Part shown: one piece after another, positions 50,001-62,542 of the stretch
Layout of the letters: each line of letters opens with the position of its first letter
How positions within the stretch are numbered: position 1 is the stretch's first letter
Source of the DNA: Plecoglossus altivelis
Taxonomy: Eukaryota > Chordata > Actinopteri > Osmeriformes > Plecoglossidae
Direction: 5' to 3'
Assembly: GCA_036571765.1 (NCBI GenBank)
Contig: BROE01000015.1
Span: 2,980,441-3,044,440 of the forward strand
DNA length: 64,000 bases
Position numbers and translations under genes: made by a program
Notes under the pieces: generated by a model
What the model was told of the DNA's origin: nothing
What the model saw: only the letters and a program-made list of their open reading frames with translations
The model's database searches: none

Positions 50001-53000
50001 GGCCAGCTATTTGTCCTGCTTGTAAATAACATGGACGAATCACACCACGGTTGCTTCATCCTTGAGGGGTATTCGTGTCATCTTCCGTGCGAGAGCGCGT
50101 GCGAGAGCGCCGCGCTCGCGAGACGGTGCAACCGTCCTACATGGCGGACGCTGACCGCTCGTCGGTCGCGTAAGATCTCGGTCTAGACGGGTCTCACCTC
50201 GCACGGGAGCGGCCCATTGTCGGCGCATTTTCGCGTTCGGCGCGATTGAAATGTCGGTGACGGGAGAGGGGGGGGGGGTTTTCGGGGACAGCTGAGTCGG
50301 CAGATGTTGCGCACGGCTCGCTGTGACACACGTCTGTCTGCGAGGACGCGGACGACAGCTGGGCGCACTCTCTTTGGTAACGGTTACCAACGGTAACGGT
50401 TACGGTGGCTTCTCAACTGTTTGACATGCTGTAGAAGCATCGTGCTTCTCCCTGCCGTTCACTGTCAGGAGGGTTTGTCCTACAACTCGGACACAGCGCA
50501 GGACGCTGTGCTACCTATAGGCTACTATCTACAGGCTACCTATGGGCTCCCCATGACGGTGCTAGAGGGGGAAAGGCTAACCACAAGGCTCTCTAAACCT
50601 AATCCTGAGGACGTCCCACCACAGTTGGATCAAGCCTCAGCTCAGCTTGGTTATCAGCTAATGTTTTAAAAATGGCTACGCTGGGTCAGGCCTGAAAGGA
50701 AAAGGCATTCAGGGAAGGGGGAACTCTGGCAGCAGAGTTGAGCTGGTATACAGGATGGGTAGATGGTGATACTGGGAGTGGAGAGGGAGTTAAACCCGCA
50801 GGAGGGGGGACGTTACCATGTTGTCCTGTTCGTACTCGCTCTTCCCCTGCATGGTCAGCTTTCTGGAGAAGTCCTTGAGTCGCTGGATCTCCTGGCGGTA
50901 CCGGATGGCGTCTTCGCTTAGCAGCTGGTGCAGGGCGCTCAGAGCCTGCTCCTGGAACACCAGTCTGTCGGACTGGACCGCCTTCGCTGCGATGGACGCC
51001 TGGAGCTCCCTCCTGGCCCTATGGAACCTCTGAGACGCATAGCGTTCCCCATTAGCTAGCACGCTAGCATGTTAGCACGCTAGCAGGTTGGCACGCTAGC
51101 AGGTTGGCACGCTAGCAGGTTAGCGCGCGGCTGCACACCTACAGTTGGTGTGCGGAGCCGAGCTGAATCTTACAGTAAGTGCAGTCGTCGGTGGCTGTGT
51201 ACTTACAGTGTGAGTTCCTGAGTGTGGGCTTCCCTGCAGCGTGCGGGTGACTTCTGCCTGCTGCTTCTCCAAGTCAGACAGCTCACCGTTTAGCAGCTTT
51301 CGTTGCTCTTGAATCTTTCCCAGTCTGAAACAGACGGAGCAGAGCATACGTCAGAGATGGATGTCTACCGCTGTAAATTTGTTTTAAAAGGGCACGCTTG
51401 TCTTTGGCCTGAACTGTTTGTCCTCAGTGTGGCCTCAGTCTAAGTGGGCCTGAATTTCCCTAAAGACACAGAGTACAGAGGCAATAAACAGATAGGTCGT
51501 TTTATCATGAGCAAATAACCCACAGTCAAAACTAACGCTCAACAACATTCAACATTCAAATACCAAATAGGAAGTGTGTCAGCATAGGACTGTTGTAGAC
51601 ATCACACCATATCAGCCCCCTTCTCTCAACACATCGGCGCCTTATATTCGGCCTTGAACCGCAGTTCACGGTGTTTCCACCAGAAGGCAGTGTCTCATCA
51701 TCTGTCATAGCTGAGTGGCACAAACAGGACGTGCAGAGCGGTTTATGAAGAGGGACAGGGACATCTCATTTGAGAGAAACCTTTTGATGAAAATGTATCA
51801 GGAAATTAACATCCAAATTCAAAAGGAGCCACCTCTTCGCGAACGGGAAAACAATTGAACAAGAATCGAAAATGGCCTGAGGGAAAAGATATGCACATTT
51901 TGTTGATGAGATGTTCAAGTGCATGTTTCATGTTCCACAGGCGTGTGTGTATGTTAATACGCGTACAGAGAGGAGAGATTCCCAGTGAGCTATCGGGACC
52001 GTTGAAGGGCTGTTGAAGGAATGAACAATGTGTCGCTAAATGACTCCATCGCGCGCAAGACAACAAACTTGATTAGCGCTCTTGCTAATGATGTACGACT
52101 GGATGGAAATTAAATCATTTTATCTGAAGAACGATCAAACGCGCCAACCTAAGGGAAGCAATGAAACAAACTCGGATGTTTCTGTAGTGGATTTATCACC
52201 AATGATGCCAGGCGAACATATGGGGTGCGTTCAAAAAACGGTGGGCCGGACTGAAATTATAAAAAAAACAAGGTCAGGCTAGATATTGTGTCTAATTTCT
52301 GGGAAGGGTAACTACTATTCACTGAAAGACAGTGATTACAAATGAAAATGGCCTGTGTGTGTGAGTGTGTGAGTGCGTGTGTGTGAGTGTGTAATAGTGC
52401 CTGTATGGCTCCAGCCCATGGCCTCCAGTGATTAGGAGCTGGGTTTGACAGCATCGATGGAAATCTGTTGGCATCTGCTGAAGGGATAAACAAAAAGCAG
52501 CAAAGCTTGTGAACCCTCATTAACCTTTTGTTGATGTGGCTTTGGAAATGAGGTCTACCCCTAGCATGCTTAGCGTACGCCGCGGCGGATTCACACGCCG
52601 CACGCTGCCAGCTGTCAAGCTTTTCTGATTAGGTGCTTACAAATAGCACGTCGTTACCAGGATGTATGGAACGGCTACAGTTTCCTTTTTGATTGCTAGG
52701 TGTTTTTAAGGACAGAACTTCCAAAAGTTTCACCGCATTCCTCCTGGAAGTTGTTTTTCTTTCGTTGAGAACCAGCGACTTTACGTTACGGGCGATTCGT
52801 TTTTTCGAATGACTCACGTCGGATGAATAGACCAGTTTTTGATGGCGATAGCTAGTAGACGTTATGCGTTTCGACAGCAGGTCACCCGTTTTTGCGGACA
52901 TCGATTCTCGTCCCCGTCCCCCCCCACCCCGTATGTTAGCATTCAACGGCTACCGCATCTCAGACATCGTGACATCAACCACCAAAATATTGTACCGCAT

Positions 53001-56000
53001 TATCACGCACGGTATCGGTGAATCATGGCATGACTTGATTGCAATTCTGGATTTCTTGGGCTGGCAATCGCAGCTATCTGGACAGCGGACGCCAAGGGCT
53101 CATCGAGGTTTCAAAAGCTTCGAATAATAAGGCAAAAAAAAACAGTGTAACGTGATCGCATTGTTTGCGGAGCGCAAACTGGAACTGTTCTCGGCCGTGT
53201 GTGTTTTGGGGGTGACATCCATGCTGTGTACCAGGCTTCCAGGGAGATGAACACAGCCGTTTCAGCGTCGTCACCCAGGCTGTTGGTTTTGGCGAGCCGC
53301 GACGTGTGTTGCGTAACGTCACCCGGGGGCACCGTGTATCCGGGGGGGGGGAGCTAAAAGCTGAAGCGCTCTCCGTTAGCGTTCTTCTGCATCCGCTCCA
53401 GGCCTGAACACGGGTTCGGACCTTGAAAGATGCAGTTGTTGAGACCTCGCTATCTGTCTACGTAATGCGCAAAGGTCTGGAGGGAACGTTGAGGGAAGGT
53501 TAAGGGGAACGTTTTATTTGGTTTGCTGTGCCTCTGAACCTTTTTCAGAGGTGCAATGACCTTTGACCCGCCTGTATCTGAGGTGAACCGTGGGGCCGAC
53601 AGACACTGAGGTGACAATCTGGATTCAGGCTGATCCCCCCCCCCCAAAAAAAACTGTATAATGAGCAATGCCAAGTATAGTCTTTTCTGTGTGTCATTTT
53701 GTATCCACAGCAACCTGCAAAGGCGGTTCTGTGGAAAAAGTCTTTCAGTGAAGTGCCATCGTTCCGATTCACACGTTCATGTAAATGACCGACTGCAGAT
53801 GAGAAACTGTTTTGAGGTCAGGTTTGGCCAGTCTGTGTGAGATTGATGAACAGCCAAACAGTGCAGAACTGGCTTCAAAGTGAAAACAGGAATATACCTT
53901 CCTGTCAGCGCGAGCTCGTACAAGACAAAACACAAAGCTTTCTTCACCCCCGCCTCGGAGAGCGAGCACAACCCCGAATTGTTCTTCGCGAACCATCGAT
54001 ACGACTCGTAAAAAGCCGTCGGTCTGGTTCCGCGTGCACCTCGCACTCCCGCTAACACTACTTACGGTCCGCGATTTCCTGCGAAACCCGAGGGGGGGAT
54101 CAATTTACCTCGTCGTCATCTCTTGGAAAAGGAAAACGACAAGCGCCGACAGGAGCCTGTTGACGTTGGCGCTGGAGCAGAACATCGCGGTGTCAAGGGA
54201 AACACCGGCATTCCCATGTAAAAACGTTAGCATGCCACGGCTTATATCCAGCACTCCTTAATTCACCTCCAGGATTAACACTGTGTCAACCAGCCAGCTC
54301 TTAAGACCTCTTCTAACATTACTTCACCTAGTACAATGAAAGAACATCTGTTGTGTAACAATATGCCCACTGAATTCCGTAGCCACAGCCTAGTTTTCTG
54401 ACTGAATGACTCAAGTCTACATACGTAATGTTCTCCGTAGACAGTCACCCACTTGCTGTTTTCAACACAGCTACACGGCACCGGTGACCGTTCGCGTGTC
54501 GAGCGACTTAACCTCGGGCCTTTGCTTTTTCGACATCACTTCCCCCGTCATCTAGACTTGGTTCATAGGAGGGGGGAGAGAAAGAGAGGGGTCCGGACAC
54601 GCAGGAGGACGGACGGAGGCGTTGCGCTTACTGTTGCAGTATTCGGGTCACTTCCTGTTTGGTCTTCTTCTGTAGCTCTCGGAGGTGAGGGATGAATTCT
54701 TGACTCTGAAGGATTTGCTGTCCCAAAGCCTTTACGCTCTCGTGACCCTCCGGACTCTGGGGAGAGACGAGGACAATAAATACGTTACGGAAACTCTGGC
54801 ACACAATGTATCAATATAAATAAACAGAAAGAATGGCGTCTTTATTCATGCTCAAGCATTTATGGCCTAGGTGATATCAGTATTATAAGCTATTAACCTA
54901 TTAACGTATATATAAAGATTAGTTGGCCCCTGGTAGTTTGCTGGTGTGATTGATCACCTAACATGTTGTGTCTGCAGGCCCCTAAGCCACTAAGATCCCA
55001 GTCTCCGATAAATTCCTGTTTTTCACCATTAATTCCCAACAAGTACCTGAATTACCACGGATTTTAGCGAGCAGCTGCGACTCGTAACTTAAACAGAATA
55101 GATTCCGCGGCTCGATTTAAAGCCTGACAAAATGTCGGCAACGTTGTCAAGCGGCCCGCTTCGAATTCTGTAACCGAACGAGCTAGCGCAGCGTTGATTT
55201 CTCAGATCGCGGCAACAACCGGTCGTTGAGATCGAGACTGAGGATGTTTCAGGCCATACTTAGCCTGCTGGCTATTTAAAATCTGAGTCATTTCACCACA
55301 ACTCCCTGACAAGACTAGTCTAAGCAAACAAACAAATAGATAGCAATCTCACTGCACTCACTAGACCAAGGTTTCACTCTGACTGTCAATGCAACAAGTC
55401 CTGTGAAGCCTTCATAGTGTATGTGTACTGAGCGAAAGTCGGCACATTTTAGGAGGGGTAAAAGTCAGTGCGATATATTTCTAGTCAAACTCAATGAAAT
55501 AAGAACTCCATTTGAATGAGTGCTTAAAGAAACACTGACAGAACCCCACTGCCGTTCTACAGTACCAGCTAGCATTGTGCATGAAGCGAAGAGAACAACG
55601 GGATTTTTATTTTTGCTTCTCAAATGACCTGTAGGTTGGTAGGAAGCGTTCGGCGAAGGATGTTGACTTTGCGTCCCACTAGCTGGCTGAGCTCCACCAG
55701 AGATGACGGCGCTTTTCTCTCCGGCTCCGCGGACTGCGTGAAAGAGACATAGGACGTCACACTCCGAGACGTAGGACGTCACACTCCGAGATATAGGACG
55801 TCACACTCCGAGATATAGGACGTCGCACTCCGAGACGTAGGATGTCACACTCCAGTCAGACGCGTGCGACGCCGTTCCGTTGCTGCATCTCCCGCCTGCT
55901 GTACAGCGATCGGTGACGCGTCCTGTTAGGAGGACGCGTCAGAGGGATCCTGCCTCGCTAATGACGAACATTATAAGTTGCCGTTTAGTAAGGGACGTCA

Positions 56001-56735
56001 GCACCATTCCCACAGACTGGCCCCAGAGGTTGTGCCAGGCGGTAGCAGGAATGAGACTAACAGTTAATTCGGTACTACAGTAATGACAGGTCATCAAAGG
56101 ATCACTGTCGTTGTCTGGTACAGGTACAAAGATGGGTGGTAGCCAATTAGCGAAGCATGCTTGGAATGCTACAGTACGACAGCTAACGCAAAGAGCTTCT
56201 CAACAGGTATAGTGAGCAGGAAGGCAAATCAAATCGGTGATAATCAGGAATAAATACATTCAGTGATTAATAATCGTAAAAATGTCAACACGATGGTCAC
56301 GATAAAGGGGACCCACACGAGCACGCTGTTGACGTCTAGCGATTACGACTGAGTTTGGTCGACTTCCACTAAACAGACAGTTGGGCCCATCCTTTACATT
56401 TGGCTTCAACTATCGGTGAGAAAGTATGCAGGCAAGAAAAGGCAGACAAAATCATCACGCAGATAAAGTCAACAAGTTAAGACTTTGAAAAGCAAACTGA
56501 CTGGAAGATGAGTCTGTATGAGTTTATACAGTAACTGTCATCCCAGGTTCCCTCAGGGCTGTTGACTGGGAGAAAACATTTTACACTCAATCCCAAGCAT
56601 CAACATGTGTACTTTCTGGAGCCATTTTTCAGTCTAGTCTATTTCCCTCCTCGGCCAGAAGAAACAAATCAAGAAAAAGTCTGAACTCCTGGAGCCCATA
56701 CTTACGAGCGAGTCCGGAGAATACCGTGAAGACAT
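41022..56735 (-). CDS. Cingulin-family-like long coiled-coil protein
   Basis: Twenty-one exons close in frame: 56735-56706, 55733-55629, 54756-54632, 51324-51207, 51029-50817, 46818-46270, 45949-45939, 45615-45348, 45041-44898, 44661-44563, 44429-44223, 44089-43985, 43858-43706, 43584-43417, 43145-42972, 42547-42458, 42309-42226, 42106-41988, 41868-41760, 41557-41394 and 41133-41022 (TGA). They give 3147 nt, or 1048 residues. Residues 1-197 are helical, 198-530 are a disordered Ser/Pro-rich head with GSIKDLIHKFSG (compare the LINKFD motif in the cingulin head), and 540-1015 are heptad-type coiled coil. The tail is acidic (DLSVDEEDF). The stretch ELECEKAMLERQ, TISKLERKIKELSDQ, IRSLKRQLNEVEEEA is collinear with the C-terminal rod of cingulin (LERQ, KLERKVKELS, ALKRQVDEAEEE). 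Cingulins link tight junctions to actomyosin; a similar role is inference. The N-terminal helical part is not typical of cingulin, so I leave it unnamed. Exon 2 has a weak GTCATT donor. Confidence 0.82.
41141..41240. repeat. GA/GACA-rich intronic repeat
   Basis: Imperfect GAGAGGGA and GACAGAGA units directly upstream (gene sense) of the last exon's acceptor in the cingulin-like gene. The gene-sense pyrimidine tract can serve the acceptor. Confidence 0.85.
43901..43970. repeat. G-rich intronic tract, quadruplex potential
   Basis: Repeated runs of five to eight G separated by CT or TTT on the plus strand, in the 126-bp intron between exons 12 and 13. The transcript of the minus-strand gene is C-rich here. 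Confidence 0.8.
45119..45313. repeat. Interrupted CA repeats
   Basis: CA tracts at 45119-45205 and 45297-45313, in the intron between exons 8 and 9. Confidence 0.9.
45939..45949 (-). other. 11-nt microexon (exon 7) of the cingulin-like gene
   Basis: Minus-strand CGCCCGATGAG is flanked by an acceptor (tggacag) and a donor (gtgcgt). Exon 6 ends in phase 0 and exon 8 needs two preceding bases, so direct joining would break the frame. Eleven bases (Arg-Pro-Met plus AG) restore it and read RPMRSPDFD. Confidence 0.6.
47347..47460. repeat. 16-bp CT minisatellite
   Basis: About five copies of a CCCTGTCTCTCTCTCT-type unit. Confidence 0.9.
47943..48831. repeat. Tandem duplication of about 440 bp
   Basis: Copy A (about 47943-48391) and copy B (about 48392-48831) are nearly identical. 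The unique middle part, containing ATGCTAATGCAG, looks unchanged. Differences fall mainly in homopolymers and as one-base indels, as expected from unpolished long reads, so a false duplication is as likely as a recent real one. Confidence 0.9.
49342..49545. repeat. Inverted CTGTCTGAC/GTCAGACAG repeats
   Basis: A TGCCTGTCTGAC array (49342-49423) and its reverse-complement array (49480-49545) are separated by about 56 bp and could form a long hairpin. Confidence 0.9.
51058..51123. repeat. 16-bp minisatellite beside exon 5
   Basis: About four copies of GCACGCTAGCAGGTTG begin 29 bp upstream (gene sense) of the exon 5 acceptor in the cingulin-like gene. Confidence 0.9.
51325..54631. other. Intron 3 of the cingulin-like gene
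   Basis: Mostly unique sequence with a GT tract at 52354-52392. No exon was recognised on either strand. Open frames near 52864-53332 and 53769-54261 have no family signature. Confidence 0.55.
54757..55628. other. Intron 2 of the cingulin-like gene
   Basis: Unique, AT-leaning sequence. I see no exon, RNA gene or notable repeat in it. Confidence 0.5.
55749..55853. repeat. 22-bp minisatellite with GACGTC palindromes
   Basis: Nearly five copies of an AGGACGTCACACTCCGAGAYRT-type unit start 16 bp upstream (gene sense) of exon 2. On the minus strand each copy gives TGTGACGTCC, close to a cAMP-response element. Confidence 0.9.
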
Positions 56736-57867
56736 GGCGAAAGAGAGAGCCGTCCAAACTGATCTGGTCTCTCTGGGAGGGAATGGGAAGGGTTGTTCTG
56801 CTTCATTGTTAGTGGGGGGGAGCCCTGTTGCCGTGAGCACAGAATCTGACCTCTGCTACGACCCCTGCATGGCTAAGCTCATCAGAGTGTGTGTGGGGGA
56901 GTGGGGGGGGGGGGGGAGAGGCAGGGGCTGTGTCTGCCTGCCTGCCTGATTGATCAGTATGCTGTGAAGGCGGTTAATGTATAACGCCTCCTGGGTGTAC
57001 GACCACGACAGGGAACGGCTCGGAACCCGAAAACGAATCAAACCTCAACTCAGAACCTCCCTCTCGGTAAAAACAGTACCGGCTCCGTTCTGTAACGGTT
57101 CCTCCCGTCCCTGCGAAAGGCGGCTTCGACGTTTCGCTTCGACAGATGTTTAAGTGGTATCTCCTTAAGTAGGTTGAAAATAGGTCTGAGCACCGCAGCG
57201 TTAGATAAGGGTAGGCCCCAAGGCATTGAGGCTCAGGGCTGCCCTGCCCAGTCCAGGGTGGGGCAGGGAGCAGCAGTTTGGCTGTCTGGGCGGTGGCACC
57301 AGGCCAAGGAACACCATGTTAGCACGCAGGGCGGGGCCGTCAACCCTTTCCCTCTCAACCACTGGGCTTCTGCGATAATACGGACTTCGATTGCAAAATG
57401 CCAATAAATCTTTCACTTTGAACAGCTTCTAAACTCACAAACATCTAGTCCTTATCTCATGGGGGCGAGTTAGGAGTTTCCCTTTAAGGTCAATATTGAT
57501 CGTTCACTCAGAAGAAACACTTTTCACATTTAGAATGACTGTGATTGTGTTGGCTGTTCTCACAGTCGGAGGAATGTGGGTCTGACAAGATCAAACTACA
57601 GAAATATGCTCTCCTTGAGTGTGCCGTTTCCTATGGCTTTATTTTCGGTGTGCAAAAGGAACTCATGTGGCATTAGAGACCCATACAAAAATACCTTGGC
57701 AACTAACCAAGAGACAACGTTGAGAAAACTCCCAGCGTTAGGTGTTGCAATGGCCTCCGGGGCTACTAGCTTGAAGCTGCTAGCAGGAGCTATGATGGAT
57801 GGATCCCCTCGCCCCTGCCCAACCTGGAACCTCCTCTAGCAACCACTGTTTGTGTTGACTAACTGAC

Positions 57868-57960
57868 GTCCGTCTGTCTGTCTGACTGTCTATCAATGTG
57901 CCTGCCTATTCCTGTCTGTCTGTCTGTCTGTCAGTTCATCCCATTGTCTTGTCTGTCTGT
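57868..57960. repeat. (CTGT)n repeat
   Basis: Two CTGT-rich tracts with a short unique spacer. Confidence 0.88.
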
Positions 57961-59219
57961 TCTGTCTGGTCAGTTACTCATGTCCTGCGTATTCCTGTTT
58001 GGTACTGTACTGTCTGTTATTAGTCCCACGTGCCTGCCATCAGTTAGTCCCACCCCCCCCCCCCCTCAGAACGCCATATCACCTAAACACAGTCAAACTG
58101 AAACGGCGCACACACCAGGCGAAGACCACGGAAATTAGCAGGCAGATAATGACTCAACACATATACCGAGGCACAACATAGCGTAGTCTAGCTCATGGTT
58201 GATGAGAGAACTATGGACAGGCACATCGGACAACCGAGATACCTTCGCCCTTACGAGCGGCAGACAGACGTTACCTTGAACATGAATACACGCCATGAGC
58301 AAATCTCACCCCTACCCGCCCCCCCCCAAACTATACAGTCCGTGGGCACAATAAGATCGGTGTCAGGCACTAACCTAAGACTAACCTTCGCTTGACACCA
58401 TCAGTAAAGTGTACCTACACTCGAGGCTTTCCTACATTGGGGATTATTAACTACAGTTTCAAAGGCCTTTTCTGGAGACATGCTTTTGTTCGGCTAAGCT
58501 CTTGTGTTGCTTCAGAGCACATAGCACAGACGGGTGTGGAGTCGAGAGGGACACATTCTCAGAGATCCGGGGCCTCCAAGGCCTAACAATGCTCAACTGC
58601 ATCCGGGCTTTTTTGCACACCGAGAGCAGGCAGACAGCCGTTGACTCTCCATTACCAGTCAACCATGACAGCCTCTAAAATCATTAATGCCGAGCATGCA
58701 CGTCAGTCAAGCTGTCAACAGTTAGCCTCCCGGCCGTACGGAAAGAAACAGCTAACGTTCTGGCTAGCCTCATGTGTGGCAAAGCGCTCCCTCGTTGTCT
58801 GGTGATTGAGTAACTAATAAATAGCGATAAGCTAACCCTTGCCAAAGTGTCCGAAACCAAAAGGAAAAGATCCGAGGTGAGGCTCGATGAATTAGGCTGC
58901 CAATTCATCGCTGGAGACAGACTGATGAAGACTCATCGTCGGTGCTCTGAAAAAACCTGTCATGGTGGTCCTTTGTAGCTGTTGAATTGAAATCAAATGC
59001 TGACACATTCCATCTCGCCTACCTGAGATCGTAGTCGTACCATCAGTCATAGAATGAAAACCTGCCATCATACGCATACCAGTTTGATCACGCCAGATGA
59101 CATGAGTGTTTGACAATGAGACACTAAGACACCGGGGGTACGGTGGCATAAATTCCTCCACCATGACTTTCCTGCCTCCACAGCCTGACTTATCCCTGAA
59201 GAATTCAGTCCTGCCATAC

Positions 59220-59271
59220 CCCCCCCCCCCCCACACACACACACACACACAAACACACACAAACACACTAC
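59220..59271. repeat. C run plus (CA)n microsatellite
   Basis: A C homopolymer runs directly into CA repeats with AAACACAC interruptions. Confidence 0.93.
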
Positions 59272-62200
59272 CATCCCTGCGTTGCCTGGCAACAGTAAAC
59301 ATTCATTACGGTGCAGCCTGCGCTGTTAATTCCAAACCAGCGTGACTCGGCCAGCGTACGGATCTTAGTGCTGTAATCTGGGTGCAGCTACAGTCCTCCC
59401 AGAGGACAATAAGGAAGGCGTAGCACGGTGTAGGCCTGCTCTGGGTGAACTGCAGGAGCCGCACAGGCAAAGTTCAGCTCCATCAATAACCCTTCCTCCA
59501 TAAGTGGTTGTTGAGTGACACAGCCTTGTCCCACCCACCCACCCTCCCTGATAACAGAGAGCTGTTCCACCAATGCAAGCGTGCAAACTCCGCTGTAGAA
59601 TAAGGTGTGGCTATCTGCCTCCTGAGTTACAGGAAGCAGGAGGAACAGCCTGGAGCTAAAGATGGCGTTCCTGTGCAGGTGGACTGACAATATATGAGCG
59701 CTTCTATTCTGTAGGAAACCTGAAGGGCAGGCTGTTACTTATGCGATGATGTGAACACCCATGTTATGCACACATTGGAATAACATGAGTGGCACGCATG
59801 ATGACAAAGTCTAGACAGAGCTATGCCATGCTTTCACTCGATGTAGAGTCTGATCTCAGCAGCTTCCACGCCGCACAGAAAGCTCCACCCGAACCTTGTT
59901 CCAAAACAACGCCTGACTTTCACATTCTCTTTTTTTGTCCACAGACAAAGACTAGATCAACACTTTGCACCAGCGTAACAAGTACTTGGTAAGTGCTTGA
60001 ACGAGATTGGAGACAACAACAAAAAAGCTTGGATGCCAAATTGCGGCTTCAAGGAATTTCCAAAAGGCATCGTTATTAGTCACAACCCCGCCAAAAAAAC
60101 GATGACCTGCTCCAACACATGATGCAAAAAAGAAATTAAAATTAAAATCAAGTGTTTGAACGGTTTAAGAACCGTGCGTGGATACGTAATAATTGACCTA
60201 ACGAGGTAGAGACGTTTCAAGATTAAAGTATTTAATTGTCGGCTTTGGCACGCTCATCAGCGTCACCATAATTGTTGTAATATCGTCTAAGTAATTTCAA
60301 AACAGACCTTGAATGACCAAATAGGTTGTGGGGTGTGGTTTAATCAAGCTGTACCTGTGAGATGTACTAAAAGTTAAAGATGGATAATGGAAGACTATTA
60401 AAAGAAAACAGTACATTCCGGCACGCCATCTCATTTGAACGCTGAGAAAGCTTAGTAGGTTCGGCTGCGCCTTCGCGTCGACCTTCGGAAAAGTTGACAT
60501 CCTTTTGGTTTTCAAGGGGGATTTAGTCCTAAGTAGTACAATCCTGTTGGGACAGACAGGTAGACGTATGTCATGTGTTGAGAAAGGTGCTGCAATCGGT
60601 GAGGTGATCCTACTGTTTGCAAGGCTCCGGCTTATCGTAGCTGCGATAGCAGAGTAACTTGTAAACAATCTCTGTCATTCAACATGAGCAGGAGATAAAC
60701 GAGCAGCCTGGTGATTTAGGGGGTCCCAAATGTAATATGTCACTTCCTGCTGGACTCAGTGACGAGGAGCATTGGTCAACGATAACGAAACGAAGCATTT
60801 AGCTGCAAATGGATTTACAGGTGCCATTAAACTATGTTCTTGGGTGGAGCTGCTCATCATTCGTAGACAAGGTCTACAGTATGTTTGACTGTGCACTTCG
60901 CATTGTAAGCTGCAATGTACATTTTCAGACTGTCAACCTTTTTTTGCCCCCCGACAACCAATGTGTCTCTGATGTGTCTCCAAAAATGTGACTTTCTGTC
61001 AGACGATCGATGTAAAGAAATGATCTTCTGTGATGTTATTGCCCGGTGCTGGCAATGCAAAAAAACTAGCTGTTGGTGTTAGTTACCTTAGTTAAAAGAC
61101 GTTTTGGAGAAAAGGATTGGAGAAAGAGAGAGGTAAAGCCAGCCAACTAGCTGAATAACTTTCACTGCAAAGCTTGAATGACAATAGTGTGACTAGCCTA
61201 ACTATGCTAACTTCATAATAACCATATCAAAACAACAATGACTTTTTCCTGCACTCTTTATTTGATTCAGATAGGCCTCCCATTGTTGCACGCCCACACG
61301 TCACAGATTCTATCGGGACCCGAACACCACTCATTCAAATGGGTTGCCTCGTTGGCTGTTTGGAGTTTTGACAGAAACTCAATGCCACAGGTCAAAGGGC
61401 AAATATGGGTGTTGGCCATACCGAGCTGGTGCGATCAGACCGAGCATGTCTCAGCACCACCGATGTTGCTTAGGAGACTGTTGCTATTAAGTTGGGCCGA
61501 GACCGGAATCTACCTTGATCCTGATTTATTGCATAGCTCGTTTCTAAGGAAACGGAGGAATCAAGGAGTGCTGCTTGTGGATAGAGGCGAGCCGGCCACC
61601 TCATCGTAAAACATCCTTGCCTCCGGAGAGAACAAGGATTGGTTTGTTTTATATCAACTACCACGCTTACGCAAGGAAAAGTGTGACTCTATGCAAAGTC
61701 TTTAATGAGACTGATATCCAAAGAGGAGCACTAAAGCAGTATATTGAAAGTTGCAAAATAAGCCTCTGGTCATTGCCAGTGAGCGGTGACCTGTGCATGC
61801 CCGCTGAATCTAGTATCCTTACAATTAACATTCTGAATGTGCGTTTCTTACCTTTTGACAAAAGCTAGAAAAGAAAATGAATCACTTCCTGGTCTAAACT
61901 AACCCTTTTTCTGCCTTTATACCAAATGCGTTGAGACTATTGTGGCTCTACCCCTAACCAACTATTGCAGAATGAAACTATATTAAAGACCGGCTGCCAA
62001 GTGAACTCCCTAAGGCGAAAGAAAAGAATATTTCTTTATTCCATCAGGAGTGCTATTTTAAGAAACCTCAATTCAGGTTTCATTACATTGTTTTTGTCGA
62101 GAAAGTGCACATGCACGGTTAATACAGGTTGATTTGATGTTACGTCGTTTACTCCAACGTGTGAGTTTTTTTTGTTTATGCCTATCAAACAGTGAACTAT

Positions 62201-62542
62201 ACCCTACTGCTCGGACTACGATTTATATCTTGTCGAAACTTGGGAGTACTTATTACGGTATTGAGAAACTCATTTGTAAATAGATGTACAAGATTAACAA
62301 TGCGATTTGATTACGTGAACTGACGGAACATAGTGAAAATTCGCTAGAGGTCAGTCATACAGTAGGGTACATAGCGTAAATGAACGTCTGTCATACCTGT
62401 TCATTACGTTGCCGGTCAACCAAATACAAGGTACATCAAGTAGGAAACAGCGTTCGACTACAGATTAGAAATATCGATCTTAGTTTTACCAAGTTCAATT
62501 GAACCATAAACGTGTAACAGTCAGAATGAGTTTCTGACTTAC

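Larger units (their letters stand above)
46819..50816. other. Intron 5 of the cingulin-like gene
   Basis: Four kilobases without a recognised exon. It holds a CA tract (47253-47290), a CT minisatellite (47347-47460), a CA tract (47926-47952), a tandem 440-bp duplication (47943-48831) and a pair of inverted CTGT/ACAG repeats (49342-49545). Confidence 0.65.
56736..62542. other. Long 5' intron or upstream region of the cingulin-like gene
   Basis: No coding exon was recognised. It contains CTGT repeats (57868-57960), a C run near 58056-58070, a C run plus CA repeat (59220-59271) and otherwise unique sequence. It is interpreted as the intron between a noncoding first exon near 62543 and the ATG exon. 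Confidence 0.45.
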
